Positions 1 through 11,343 of a stretch of DNA of 64,000 bases are shown here, piece after piece (positions within the stretch are counted from its first letter, which is position 1; each line of letters opens with the position of its first letter). Origin of the DNA: Gordionus sp. m RMFG-2023. Its lineage: Eukaryota > Nematomorpha > Gordioida > Chordodea > Parachordodidae. The DNA lies in the NCBI RefSeq assembly GCF_954871325.1, contig NC_088777.1, positions 24,033,366 to 24,097,365 of the forward strand, in the 5' to 3' direction. Below the pieces are notes generated by a model. It was not told the origin of the DNA and did not search any database. It worked only from the letters and a program-made list of their open reading frames with translations. A program made the translations under genes and the position numbers.

Positions 1-1
1 A

Positions 2-225
2 AACAGACTTAGGTGGTATGGGCATACAATGAGAAGGCCTATGAACTACATAGGAAATAAGGTTGAGAGTTTGGAAGTATTGCGTAAACGTAAAAGAGGA
101 AGGCCAAAACTTCAATGGGGCCATAAAGTTAGAGCCAATATAAAGAAGTATAAATTAGATAAACGAGATAGTATGAATAACATAAAGTGGAGAGATATTG
201 AAGGAACTTACTACCAGAAAAGGTG
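2..225 (+). mobile_element. LINE C-terminal end (RTE/CR1-like, truncated at window start)
   Basis: In the frame starting at base 2 the reading is NRLRWYGHTMRRP, then KRKRGRPKLQW and a final NNIKWRDI block before the stop at 223-225. The R-L-R-W-Y-G-H and K-R-x-R-G-R-P-K signatures are typical of the last 70-80 residues of apurinic-endonuclease LINE ORF2 proteins. The rest of the ORF lies left of the window. It may belong to the same family as the minus-strand piece at 57400-58140, which breaks off just before this part. Confidence 0.7.
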
Positions 226-1027
226 AAAGCTAAAGAGAAAAAAAAATCCAACAGCATTGAATTCCTACTTTTTACTTCTTTTTTCTTAAATTGCGATTTA
301 TTACCCTTTATAAGATAAGTATAAGCAATTAAATATTTAATAAAAAAATTTCTATTGCTATTTGTCCAATTTTGAGTAATATTTTTAAAAGCTTCAAAGC
401 TTTTTTCTTTATAGCATTAAAATTAAGCCCATCATGTCTTTTTCAAATGGGGTATGTCCATTTATCATCTCTTAAATTATGCGATGTGCAATTTTTAATT
501 AAACATTTGTATTTTTGGTTAATATTTTTGGATATATTTTGAAATTGGAAAAATAATTTATGACAAAAAATTTCGGATAACAACCTAATTTACTAAACAT
601 CGACCAAATGTTCCGTCAATACCTTTTTAATGAAATAATTAGTGGAGGGGGGGGGGTCAAAGATTATTCGCTTTCGTTTCTAATATGATGGCGAATAAAA
701 TATCTTCCATAAATGAAAAAAAGTTATCTTATTGTAAATGTCCTAAAAATTGGCTTTAGATGTTATGCATAAACTTAATATTAATATATGAGCAATTTAT
801 AATATGTTATAGACGGATGAAATTTATTTTTATAGCACTTATTTTTATAAAATATATCTTAAAATCATTAAAATTAATAATTACATAAAATCTAAACGTT
901 TCAAAGATGATATTTTTAAAAAGTAAAATTATTCGAATATTATTCGTTCAAATTAATATTCGTAAGAACAAATCGAATAACAATTACTATTCGATACGAA
1001 TAATTTATTCGAATGGTATGCCACTCA
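226..1027. other. AT-rich stretch, no gene seen
   Basis: No ORF with family resemblance. A run of G at about 647-657 and an ATTCGAATA-rich patch at about 930-1015 are the only structure noticed; both may belong to decayed transposon ends. Confidence 0.4.
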
Positions 1028-1330
1028 TAGGTGTATCCAGGATTTTCCTACGGAAGGGGGGGGCACAATTAGGCAGGATTTTCTGCTATATATTTTATTA
1101 GAGGTCGTTTGGTTCACTTATTGTTTTGGCTATTTATTTTTTAATATAAAAATAATTTTGGGTTTTCACTTATTTTTTGTTATTTTAAAAAGTGATTAAC
1201 TTTTATTAATTTTTCTTTCAAAATCTTCCTTATAGTGATATATTGTTAGGTAAAAATTATTCGATTATGGTAGATTTTCGTTTTTTTAGGGGGTTTCGCC
1301 TCCAAACTCTTTTATCCGGCCTCCGGTCGG
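1028..1330. mobile_element. Probable terminus of a ZMYM1-like hAT
   Basis: Carries TAGGTGTATCCAGGATTTT followed by a G tract, and 230 bases on a 'gggggtttcgcctccaaac' block like the one at about 36822-36850 in a recognisable ZMYM1-like hAT. No transposase was found next to it. Confidence 0.35.
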
Positions 1331-3258
1331 GTTAAAAAGTAAATAAATTTCTAGGCTAAAATAAACTAATTACAGATTTCATTTTCAAACATATATAAAA
1401 ATAAATAGGAGGATTCTTTTATCATTTTAAAATTTATATAAATTGGCTAATAGTGTATGGCTGCTAATTATATAACTCTTTGAACACTATACATGATATT
1501 TTTATATAAAATTTTTAAAAAATGATTTCTGAAGAATAAAAATTGAATTATGTGGGGGATTTTATCGTATCTTTCAATTTCAAAAATATGGCAGAATTGA
1601 GTACGAGTCAAGTGTGGTAGATATTGACTTTTTAAAAAATTGTGATGTCTACTAGTTCATATGGTACTTTTTATTGTCTATATTTTTATAGATGGATGAG
1701 GGGTAGGGGGGGGGGGGTGTATGCGGGGATGGATTTTATTAGCTTAAAATAATAATATTAAGAGAACAGGCCAATTTGCGGAGTGGCACCTTTGATTTCG
1801 AGCATGACGTCACTTTACTAACTTAAATTTTATATAGTAAAAATACAAGTATTAAATTATTTAGAGGCCATAAAAAATTTTACAAGGCGTTTAGTGTACT
1901 TTAATAAGATCAAAAAAATAAAAACTAAATTGATTAATAAAATAAATTATATTTTCATAATTTATAATTTATAAAAAATATTCAAGTATAAATAATATTT
2001 TACTTGCTAAATAAAAAGAATATTTTAAAAATCTAAATAAAAAATTTGAATATCCTCCTAGAATAAATAAAATATATACAATAAATTCTGGATATTTTTA
2101 AACACATGTTAATTATAATGAAAATATTTAACAAATCTCATATGTTGTGCTGTTCGCTTTTTTAAAAATTTATTTATTTGTTTTCTTTAATTTTTTTTAC
2201 AAATTAAGTTTTATTATTAACAAAACAATTAAATAACAATACTAGCTTATACTAGCGTGCACCGCTAACGCTAGCACTATTACTTATTATTAGTACAGTA
2301 ATAAAATAGTATACAATATATAGTGGGAATAAAACTTATTTTTATTTACAAAATGTCATACATCATAGTTAATTTACAATATTTCCATATTATATATTAC
2401 ACGAGTTGTCCTTGTTATTTTTACCTAATATTGACCTAATATTCCATTTTTATCGACATTTTTAAACATTAATTCACCTTATTGAGTTCTGATAATATTA
2501 TAACTTTATTTTAATATTGAACAGTGGTGAACCTGAACACACAATATTTTTTATTATTCCTTATTATTCTAACATTGCAAAAAAAATAATCGAAAATTTT
2601 TTTTTCTTGAATCATCTTATTTATTGCTCATGTAAAAAAAATGAACTTTTACATATAAGGTAATAGAGAAGGAAAGTGCAATTATAAAATTTAAAAAAAT
2701 AATAAAATGAGCAAATGGCAAAAAAATGTATAAATTATTTGTAAATAATTTTATTATGTTCTTTGTCTTTCAGCATATTTCATTTTATTCTATATATACG
2801 CAATATATTCTTGATTTTTTAGTTATCCCTAGGTTCAAAATTCGAACTCGAGAGCCTTTACCTTCGAAGTCCGACATATCAATTTTTTAATGAATGAAAA
2901 AAAAACGTAGCATAATTTATTTTATAATTTAAGCAACTTTGTAGAGTGGCATTTGGAGGCCCGACTTCCTTTTGAAATTGGAACAGAAGTTGAAACTAGG
3001 TCAAATCTAGAGTTCCACGTCAATTTAGCAAAATTTTTATTGTGAAACCCTTTCGCTTACCGTGAATGGAACTAGACTATTTCGCGAATCAAATATCGCA
3101 ATTTTTTTTAGCGAAACCCTTACCGCTAACTCTTTTGTGCGAATACATAACAGCGAAACTTTTATCGCAAATAAATTATTAAATTTTATAGCGACGTCAT
3201 TATTGCCAATTATAATTTTTTATGCTACCCTGTCCTATGCTTTTCCTCGAAATGAGTT
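1331..3258. other. AT-rich stretch, no gene seen
   Basis: No recognisable coding. Holds a G tract at about 1705-1717. Between 3040 and 3240 are repeated GCGAAA/ACCG words like those in the tandem array at 59470-59745. Confidence 0.4.
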
Positions 3259-3450
3259 TTGTTAAACGGTTCGATTTGAGCCGATTTTTAAAAAAGGGAT
3301 AGGTTTCGTCAGAAAAATATTACACAAACCTGACGATTTTTCTCATCGATGACACAAAGGTTTGAACATCTATTAGCGAAATATCTAGACTTAGGCAATA
3401 TTTTTCTAACTAAAATATTGAATTAGCTGAATCTCGATTTAAAAATGAAC
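3259..3450. repeat. Small inverted-repeat MITE (family M2)
   Basis: Starts TTGTTAAACGGTTCGATTTG followed by AGCCGATTTTTAAAAA, with a middle containing AAAGGTTTGAACATCTATTA and a decayed mirror of the left end near 3445. Related copies lie at 38925-39092, 41510-41640, 52513-52727 and 61291-61505. The copy at 61291 keeps both arms best. Confidence 0.55.
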
Positions 3451-4074
3451 TATATCTATCGCAATTTTTGTTTATTTATGTAAAAATTTAATATGGGAAC
3501 TCAAATTGTCTAACAACTTATAAAGTGTAAATCTTATAATTATTTATATAGTACATTTATCCAATTATTGGATAATATATATTATAAAACAGCGTCAATT
3601 TACTCTGAGCCATCAAGTGACAAAGAATCAAGGTAAGAAGGATATTATAAATGAAAATGAAAGTAAAGCAAAATTAATATTTAGTAAATCATCGAAAATA
3701 AAAAACTAAAGTATAAACTGGAATACAAATAATTTATTTTCACAATATCCCTAAAATTACAAATTTATCTTATTCAATATAATATTTTGAAAATTTTTTT
3801 ATTATAACTTTGCAGTTATTTTTCAATTGAAATACGGAAATAAATTATGAAAAAGATATATTGAATTAGATAAAATGGTGAACTTAAGTCACAGAATTCA
3901 CAAAATTATTAACTCTTTTAAATCGAAACAAAAAATCACAACGTCAAAACGTTCTTTATTTTGAATCAAATATATTGGTAAAGCGATAGTTTATCCCAAC
4001 ATGAGCTGTAGATTTCAATTGAAATAATATTATTGGGGAAACAGGTCTAAGAACCTGAATTCAAACCCAATTCG
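3451..4074. other. AT-rich stretch, no gene seen
   Basis: No family resemblance on either strand. Confidence 0.4.
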
Positions 4075-5580
4075 TCGGACCCCGGAATATTTCAAATTTA
4101 ATGATAAAGGAGATTCTGGATGTAGAATATGTAATTTAATATTATCAGAGAGTCATAATAGCTATTTAGAGGATCACTCGAAACAATTTGATGAATGTTT
4201 GGGTAAAAACGAAAATCTTGGAAACTTCGACTATTACCAAATCTGATACAAAAGATTATAATATTAATAAAATTGAAAGATATTGTACAAAAAACCTATT
4301 GTTTAATGCCCCCCTTTTTCATTCAATGAGGGTTTAAAAAAATAATTGACCCCATCATTAAAGCCCTGGGTGTGTTCACAAATCTTTTTAAAATTAAGGT
4401 CTTAATTACAGATGAGTCTAAAAAAAATAGTGGTAAAAATAAATGAAACAAAAATATATTAGTTTATTTAAAAATTGATTCCGCTAAAAAATACCAATAG
4501 AAGCATCTAGGAATCATTATTAGATATGTCGAAGTAAATTATCATATCAAGAAATTTGGTTGAAAGAAATGAAATAAATAGTTAAAGGAAGATATTATTT
4601 AAAAAAGATTTTAGAGACCCTGTATAAATTCGACATTCTATTAAAAATCTTTACACTATAACAATCGATAGTAGTGCAAATATTATCTAGTCTATAAGAT
4701 TATTAAAGGAATCTGTAGAAGGGGAGAGTTGGGATGAAAATTATATGAATGATGATATAATATTTGAAGAAAGGGCAGATCTAGACCAAATATAAGATTT
4801 AACTCCAAAAGTTTATTACAATACAGTACACACATATCTAGCTATTAATGATTCATTAAGGACAAGTTATGCAAAATCGATTAATGACTTAGCAAAGCAA
4901 ATGGTAAAATTTTTACCAAGTTCAACGATTGCTGGAATCTTGAAATCACTGAAAAACTTATGGCAATAACTGACTGTACAGCAAGATGGTCATCGGTTTA
5001 CGATATGCGGGATCGATTGTTAAAATGGAAAGATTTTTGTATATACTTTGTTACAACATCGGAAGTTATTCTAGAGGAAAGAGAATGGTATTCAATGGCT
5101 AAATTAACTATAGTTTAAAAACCACTTAAAATGACAACGTTGAGACTACACTGCCTCTCCGAATTTCATGGTATTTGGATAAAATGCCGCTTAGTATTGA
5201 ATAGACAATCATTTTTCCAATGAGAGTTACATCCTTTCAACTTTCCCCTATTTGCGGGAAAGTGGGATGTAACTGATTACCTAGGCCTTTATGGCTTAGG
5301 TATTCCTAAGGCTTTACCTTTGAGATCTAGAAAGGATACTTATTTAAATAAGATTCATTATGCTTCATTATATTTAGACCCCAGGTATCAAATTTTATTA
5401 GCCCTTGAACATGACGAGGGTTATAAAGCTCAATTCTGTCAATTATGTGAAAAACACAAATCATTAAATTATTGAATGGATCAACATTAATTTCAGCTAC
5501 AAATGATCTTGATAATAATGATATTGAAAAATTGTTAGTAGAAAAATAAATGAAATGTATACATCATCAAAGTGAACAGA
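4075..5580 (+). pseudogene. hAT transposase remnant (hAT-E)
   Basis: Conceptual reading gives a BED-type zinc finger near the start (C-R-I-C-N-L..H..H at about 4110-4185) and, in other frames, ITDCTARWSSVYDMRDRLL (about 4965-5020), then KWDVTDYLGLYGLGIPKAL and YASLYLDPRYQILLA (to about 5400). The D-C-x-x-R-W-x-S-x-Y-D-M motif and its spacing match hAT transposases. Several stops and frame changes make it dead. No terminal repeats were identified. Confidence 0.6.
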
Positions 5581-5989
5581 TTATAACATTATTATATATT
5601 TTCACATATTAAAATAATTAATAAGGATGCAAAACTTCTGGGATTACACGTTGGCGAAAATTGTTCTATGTCCCAGCAACACTACAATATATATATTATA
5701 TTACACTTATTAATTACTAAGATATCGTTGAATGATCATTCTCATCATTAGAGACAGCAGATGGGGGAGGGAGGCAAAATTGGTAATTTTAGAGACTGAC
5801 AATTTAGCCTCTTGAATATTAAGAATTGTAATAATCCATGCATGAATTTTGAAAAAATGTTTGGCAATGGAATGTCTAGCCATATGCATTATAACAAACA
5901 TTTTGACTATTAAATTTGATATAATATTATTCGACCACCTTCGTCGAATTAAAAATATTTAAAATTATAACCTTGGAAATCGAATTCAA
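5581..5989. other. Unassigned spacer
   Basis: Lies between two hAT remnants. No gene recognised; an ATG-started minus-strand ORF here has no family resemblance. Confidence 0.35.
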
Positions 5990-7233
5990 AATAAATTATT
6001 AGCTTGATAGGATCGCAGAAAAAATTGTTAATGCTATTAAAAACGCATTATATTTTTCCGTAATGTTAGATTGTACACCAGACACAAGCCACTTGGAACA
6101 ATTAACCGTAGTTATTATGTAAAAATTAACAAAAACTCCTCTGAAAATAAATGAGCTGTTGACCTTCTAAAAATCGATTTCAATACTGACTAAATTTTGG
6201 TAGAAGCATATTTTTCATTATCTAAAAAATTCGGATTAGAGAAAAAAAAGTAGTGGACAAGGTATGAAAATGAATCAAATATGATAGGATGTTATGAATA
6301 AATTCAATATCAAATATTACGAAAGCGTTTTTTTTGCCTTGTGGTTTCCATAACTTAAATATGCAACTTGGTGACATGGCACGATCATCATTAGTTGCAA
6401 AATCATTTTTTGGCATTTCCCAAAGAATATATACTCTCTTTTCTGTTTAGACTCAGCGATGGCAAATTTTAAAGGATCATTTAAATAATTTTACTTAGTA
6501 TTAGGTGGAGAATGAAAAAGCCAAAAAATCGGCTGGTGAACTAACAGACGTATTTAAAAGAACTAATGACCATAAATGCTGCATAGAAGCCATTTTATTG
6601 GCCAAAAAATTAAAACAATTTACATTTTTGGTAACTTTGTCATATGGTTTGATTTATTAACTCAGGTGAATTTATTAAGTTAAGTCATGCAAAGTGAAAA
6701 TATTGAATTGGAAAGGCCATTATACTTATAGAAAGTAGGCAAGATTTTTTAGATCGCTTTAAGGAAACGGCTTTCAAAATTCCCTTGACTCAGGAAATGC
6801 TTTCCTGCAGTAATTAATTAGTAGAAGGAAAATTCAAAAACAATTTTTTTTACAAAGGAGATGACACGCCTATACATGATCCTCAAAAAGAATATCAGAT
6901 TGAATTTTTCAATGTATTACTAGATCAAGTGAGAAATTCGCTTGAGAAAAGTTTCCAGCAGTTAAAGCTCTTTAAAGATCATTTTGGATTCTTATTTAAT
7001 TAATATACCAGAATTGATAAATGCCCCCGAAAGAGAGTCCTGTGATAAATTAAATATTTTATTCACAGATTAGGATATAGAAGGCGATATTGATTCTCAA
7101 GATGCTGTTAATTGAATTAAAAATGTTAGTGAATACGTTAAGTAAGCAAGCATCCCAATAAAACTCCATTGGAAATTTTACACTATATTAACATTAATAT
7201 AAAGGAAGCCTTACCAAATATATCCATTGTATT
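5990..7233 (+). pseudogene. ZMYM1-like (DUF4371-type) hAT transposase, left half (hAT-A)
   Basis: Reads YFSVMLDCTPDTSHLEQLT at about 6050-6110, FFLPCGFHNLNMQLGDMA at about 6328-6380, FFGISQRIYTLFS near 6405-6445, and ends KEALPNISIV at 7233. These are the catalytic Asp region, the C/H block and the pre-dimerisation segment of the ZMYM1-like hAT branch. The frame stops at the terminal repeat of hAT-B (7234) and resumes at 27882, 20.6 kb away. Several frame breaks exist apart from the insertion. Confidence 0.72.
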
Positions 7234-8042
7234 CAGGGTTGGGCAAATTCTCAGAAAATTTTATTCGGATACAGATACAGATAATTTATAAAATTTTGAC
7301 AAGATACTCTGGAAAAATTTCAATAAAATACAAGATACTTGTTTCTTTTTAAAGAAGTATCGAAGATACAAGATACTTTATATAAAAAACTTTAAATAAT
7401 CAAAATCAAAATGTATCAAGCTTCTTATTTTTTAACTATAATATAAATTTATAAAAAATATGAAAATAATGTGTAAAAAATAACAAATTTGTTATATAAG
7501 ATATGCGATATAAACGATATTTTTTTAAAAAATTGAGAACAAAAAATTAATTGGTAAATATCAATAAATCAACATAATCAGCATTATTTTTTAATAATAA
7601 TATGTCGTTCAATCTTTGACTATTTGTTCTATTTACCATATTTGTAAAGCTGAATAATCGTTCAACGGGGACAGAGGATTATAATATTGTGTTAAATTTA
7701 ATAAATATTTCTTCTTTTATATATTTATCATCATCTTCATCAATGGAAGATATTGTTGACATATTAATTTCAATATTATTTTTAAAATAATTATAGCATC
7801 ATGTATTAATAAATCCTGAAGGTATTTTTTCTAATTCACCATCAATCCAACGATTTTTAAAGTAGAGATAAGAAATAGTGGCCAAAAATGCGCTTATAAA
7901 TTTATTGTCAAATTCATATATTTATCTTTAATTTAAAGAATTTTCTACTGTAATAGCTAATGGTTTGCAAAAATAATAAAATTATCTGAAATATTATTGT
8001 GTTGCTACTTTAAAATTCAAAGTATTAAATAGGTATTCTTAT
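7234..8042 (-). pseudogene. hAT-B transposase C-terminal end
   Basis: Reverse strand 7700-7560 reads SVPVERLFSFTNMVNR, then RLNDILLLKNNADYVDLL, the hAT dimerisation region (x-V-E-R-L-F-S..N..R-L-x-D..L-L-x-N). The upstream part of the gene is cut at 8042 by the LTR element; the next piece (SMDALMNECLIWYDEYYWLL) appears at 10685-10796. Confidence 0.7.
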
Positions 8043-8366
8043 TGTTGAATATGTTGATCGATGTTATTTTATTATTTATTTTGGCAATTGATTTATTTTT
8101 TTTATATATCAATTTGTATTTAAATTTAATCGGTGAAAATTTTATATTAACATTTTTTTTATACATCAATTTGTATTAGTTATTTTTTTTATTATTGTTT
8201 TAAAAAAAAGATATATAAAGATAAAAAAATGTAATTTATCTTTAAAAATAAAAATATAATTTATCATATAATAAAATTTAAATTATGATTAAAAATAAAA
8301 TGATAATCAATATAAAATGTGAAATAATTATCAATGATAAAACGTGGAATTAATTCAATTCCAACA
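8043..8366 (+). repeat. Left LTR
   Basis: 324 bp, begins TGTTGAATATG and ends AATTCCAACA. Followed at once by TGGAGGCCAATC, where a primer-binding site is expected. Confidence 0.85.
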
Positions 8367-8659
8367 TGGAGGCCAATCTACGTTTGAACTCTGCGTAAGT
8401 ACTATCTCAAAATTTGATCTTGATTTTGCAATGTACATTTATTCTATTTCATGCCTTTATCGATTATAATTCTCTTACGATGGATGCTTTGAACAATTCC
8501 ACATATATGACTGAATTTGTCAAGCTGCTATTTCCCCAAATTTAGTAGCGATGACAGCGCCTACATAGGGAAATTGCAGAATTTCTTCAACACCAGCAAG
8601 ATCTCCAACGGAGAAAAGGCCGCTTTATTTCTCCGAAGTTTTCCTGATGATGAATTCAA

Positions 8660-10124
8660 TAATATTGGGGCAATTTGCACTGAGGAAGACTTCTAGGACC
8701 CAACGAACTGCTTGACAAATTCAAGTTACAACATCCATAGAAGATTGAGAACGCTAATTTATCATTATTTAATGCTGAAACACAAGGCAAGGAGGAGACG
8801 TTCTCGTCTTGGGTCACGCGTGTAGCACGACTCAACAAAGAATGTAAATATGGCTTTCAGAGAATTATTGAGAAAGTGAGAGTATCTTTGTATTCCAAAG
8901 ATGTCAGGAAAGCGGTCAAGAGCTCTATGACCATAAAAGACATTTACAATCTAGGTCTAGAGGAAGACACCGCGGACCTAAGTGGCATCATGGGCGAGAT
9001 GAAATTGTTACATTTGAATGAATGACCTGGTGTACAAGAGGTCAATCACATGGGCAGAGTAAAAAATAGTTACGTAACAACAAATCTCATTCGGGACTCT
9101 CACGCACATGGTAAATCTCTTATCAAGCAATCCCAGTTCATCAATGACAATCGCCCCGCACAGTATTTCGATGATCGTTACGATTTACGCTACGACTATT
9201 GGCGTGACAAACGATTTGATGAACGTTAAGATATACGCTACGACAACGACCGCGACAAACGATTCAACGGACGGTACAGCAACTTCCACGACAATCGTTT
9301 TGATAAAAGCTACGATAATTGTCACTATAACCGCAACTGTTTCGATAATCGCAACGATAACTACTACGACGATCGATGATACAATAGCGGGTTCAACGTC
9401 CATGGCAATCGCCACGACTCTCATTGTGATTATCATCAAATCCCTAATCGACGGGATGACTGCTATAGAGGTGATAACCGAACCAACTATCCCCGTCGTG
9501 GTCAGCACAGACACAACCCTCAAAATATTAATGGTTTTCCGAAATATTCGCCAAGGCCCAACCAGTACAAAAATGACAAGGTGTCGTTGAATGATGGTTA
9601 AAAACATTCTCAGAAATTTTTTATTCTTAATTCAAATTGTTCTTTTTACATTACAATAGATCTTCTGATTACAAAGATCGTGATTGTCAATTGAATACGA
9701 ACCATGCTATGAACATCGAAGTAATTGATGATGACGATGACTCAAACACAGACCATAAAGAATATAATCTGCAGAATTTGGAAGTGTACAATATGGGGGT
9801 CAAGGATACCACATATTACGCGTACAACGTGGCAGTGAGCATCAACAACATACCCAAGTTGATGCAAGTTGACACCGGTACCAGGTACAGTATACTTCCG
9901 AAGCTGACAGCTAAAACTGTAGGCATAACCACGATACATAAGACGGACATGAGACTCACTGGTTATGACGGCAGCGCTATCAAGATATTAGGTCTTGCCA
10001 ATGTGAACGTTAAGTATGAAGGAAACTCACATACACTGGAGGCCATTGTAGTGGATTGTGATAAGATCCCCCTGCTAGGACGTATGTGGCTCCACACCTT
10101 CAACAACATTTTAAAACGTTCTTA
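8660..10124 (+). pseudogene. LTR-element gag-like and protease-like region (fossil)
   Basis: Parts in order: a gag-like stretch at about 8760-9030, a long low-complexity D/R/N/Y-rich stretch at about 9140-9590 in place of a clear CCHC knuckle, and a retropepsin-like domain within 9637-10124 with the active-site VDTGT and a LLGRMWL flap-side motif. The Ty3/Gypsy protease fold is the closest known family. The element is broken. Confidence 0.65.
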
Positions 10125-10360
10125 GTTGGTAATGTAGAGAATGATCTCTAGAAGATAATCTCGACAACAAATAAAGACTTCGAATCAACTTACACCTACA
10201 AACCCAAAATGGTCAGACAAGAGAAAGTTCACTTGAGGTTTGAAAAGAAGACTGCACCATGAACATGGGTGGCGTATTGTGTGGTGATCATGAATGTTAA
10301 TGACGTTACCACTCAACTTATCCAAGGAAATCATAAGCCGAATTTCTTTGGAGGGTGGAA

Positions 10361-10684
10361 TGTTGAATATGTTGATCGATGTTATTTTATTATTTATTTG
10401 GCAATTGATTTATTTTTTTTATATATCAATTTGTATTTAAATTTAATCGGTGAAAATTTTATATTAACATTTTTTTTATACATCAATTTGTATTAGTTAT
10501 TTTTTTATTATTGTTTAAAAAAAAGAAGATATATAAAGATCATAAAATGTAATTTATCTTTAAAAATAAAAATGTAATTTATCATATAATAAAATTTAAA
10601 TTATGATTAAAAATAAAATGATAATCACTATAAAATGTGAAATAATTATCAATGATAAAACGTGGAATTAATTAAATTCCAACA
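10361..10684 (+). repeat. Right LTR
   Basis: 324 bp, same ends as the left LTR and nearly identical in sequence. Preceded by a purine-rich tract. Confidence 0.85.
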
Positions 10685-11343
10685 CTTATATTTTTAAATT
10701 TACGTAATAGCCAATAGTATTCATCATACCATATCAAACACTCATTCATCAAAGCATCCATTGAAATAATATCTAACATTCCATCTTATACATCATCAGA
10801 GTTGTTAAAAGATCGAATCGAAAGATCGACGATCCTGTATTCTATCGAAATTTGTCAATTTTACGAGATTTATGATTCTGACTTAAATTAAGGATCGAGA
10901 TCATTTTGTTTAAAATTCGATCCCGATCTTTTTAAAAATTAATTTTTTACTTAAAAAGCAATAAATAAAATAAAAATTTTGAAAATTAAATTAAAATATT
11001 ATTTTTTAAAAAAATATCTATCTTCATATTTTATCAACTTCCATTCCACCATTTATTTTATAGATATATTTATTCATTTCCTAAATTTTACGAGATTTAG
11101 AGCTCTTACAAGTTATTATAATATTATTATAAATTTATATTAAATTTATAATAATATATTAATATTTATTTTAATAGGTAAATGTAAATGTTCATTATAG
11201 ATTTAGAAGATTCTATTGCTTCTATTATTGATGTAACAGCAGATATAAGTGAGAATGAGAATCTTTTACCATTTTTGAAATTACGTAAATATTTTACTTT
11301 ATGTGAAATGGATGAAAGCAACTCTTATAATATGATCAGCACC

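Larger units (their letters stand above)
8043..10684 (+). mobile_element. Ty3/Gypsy-type LTR element, short, broken
   Basis: Two 324-bp LTRs (8043-8366 and 10361-10684), both TG..CA, flanked by a perfect 5-bp duplication CTTAT (8038-8042, 10685-10689). A polypurine tract GGAGGGTGGAA sits directly before the right LTR. The inside shows a gag-like region and a retropepsin-like protease; no other pol part was recognised. The LTRs are nearly identical apart from a few small differences, so the insertion looks fairly young. It sits inside the hAT-B transposase gene. Confidence 0.85.

Noticed and set aside
9108-9590. 160-codon + strand ORF rich in T, I and A
   Set aside because: Wrong frame of the same low-complexity stretch; a neighbouring frame fits better with the element's gag-like part.
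9185-9607. 140-codon minus-strand ORF rich in V, I and T
   Set aside because: It is the antisense of the low-complexity D/R/N/Y-rich stretch of the LTR element. Its hydrophobic look is a by-product of the GA/TC repeats.
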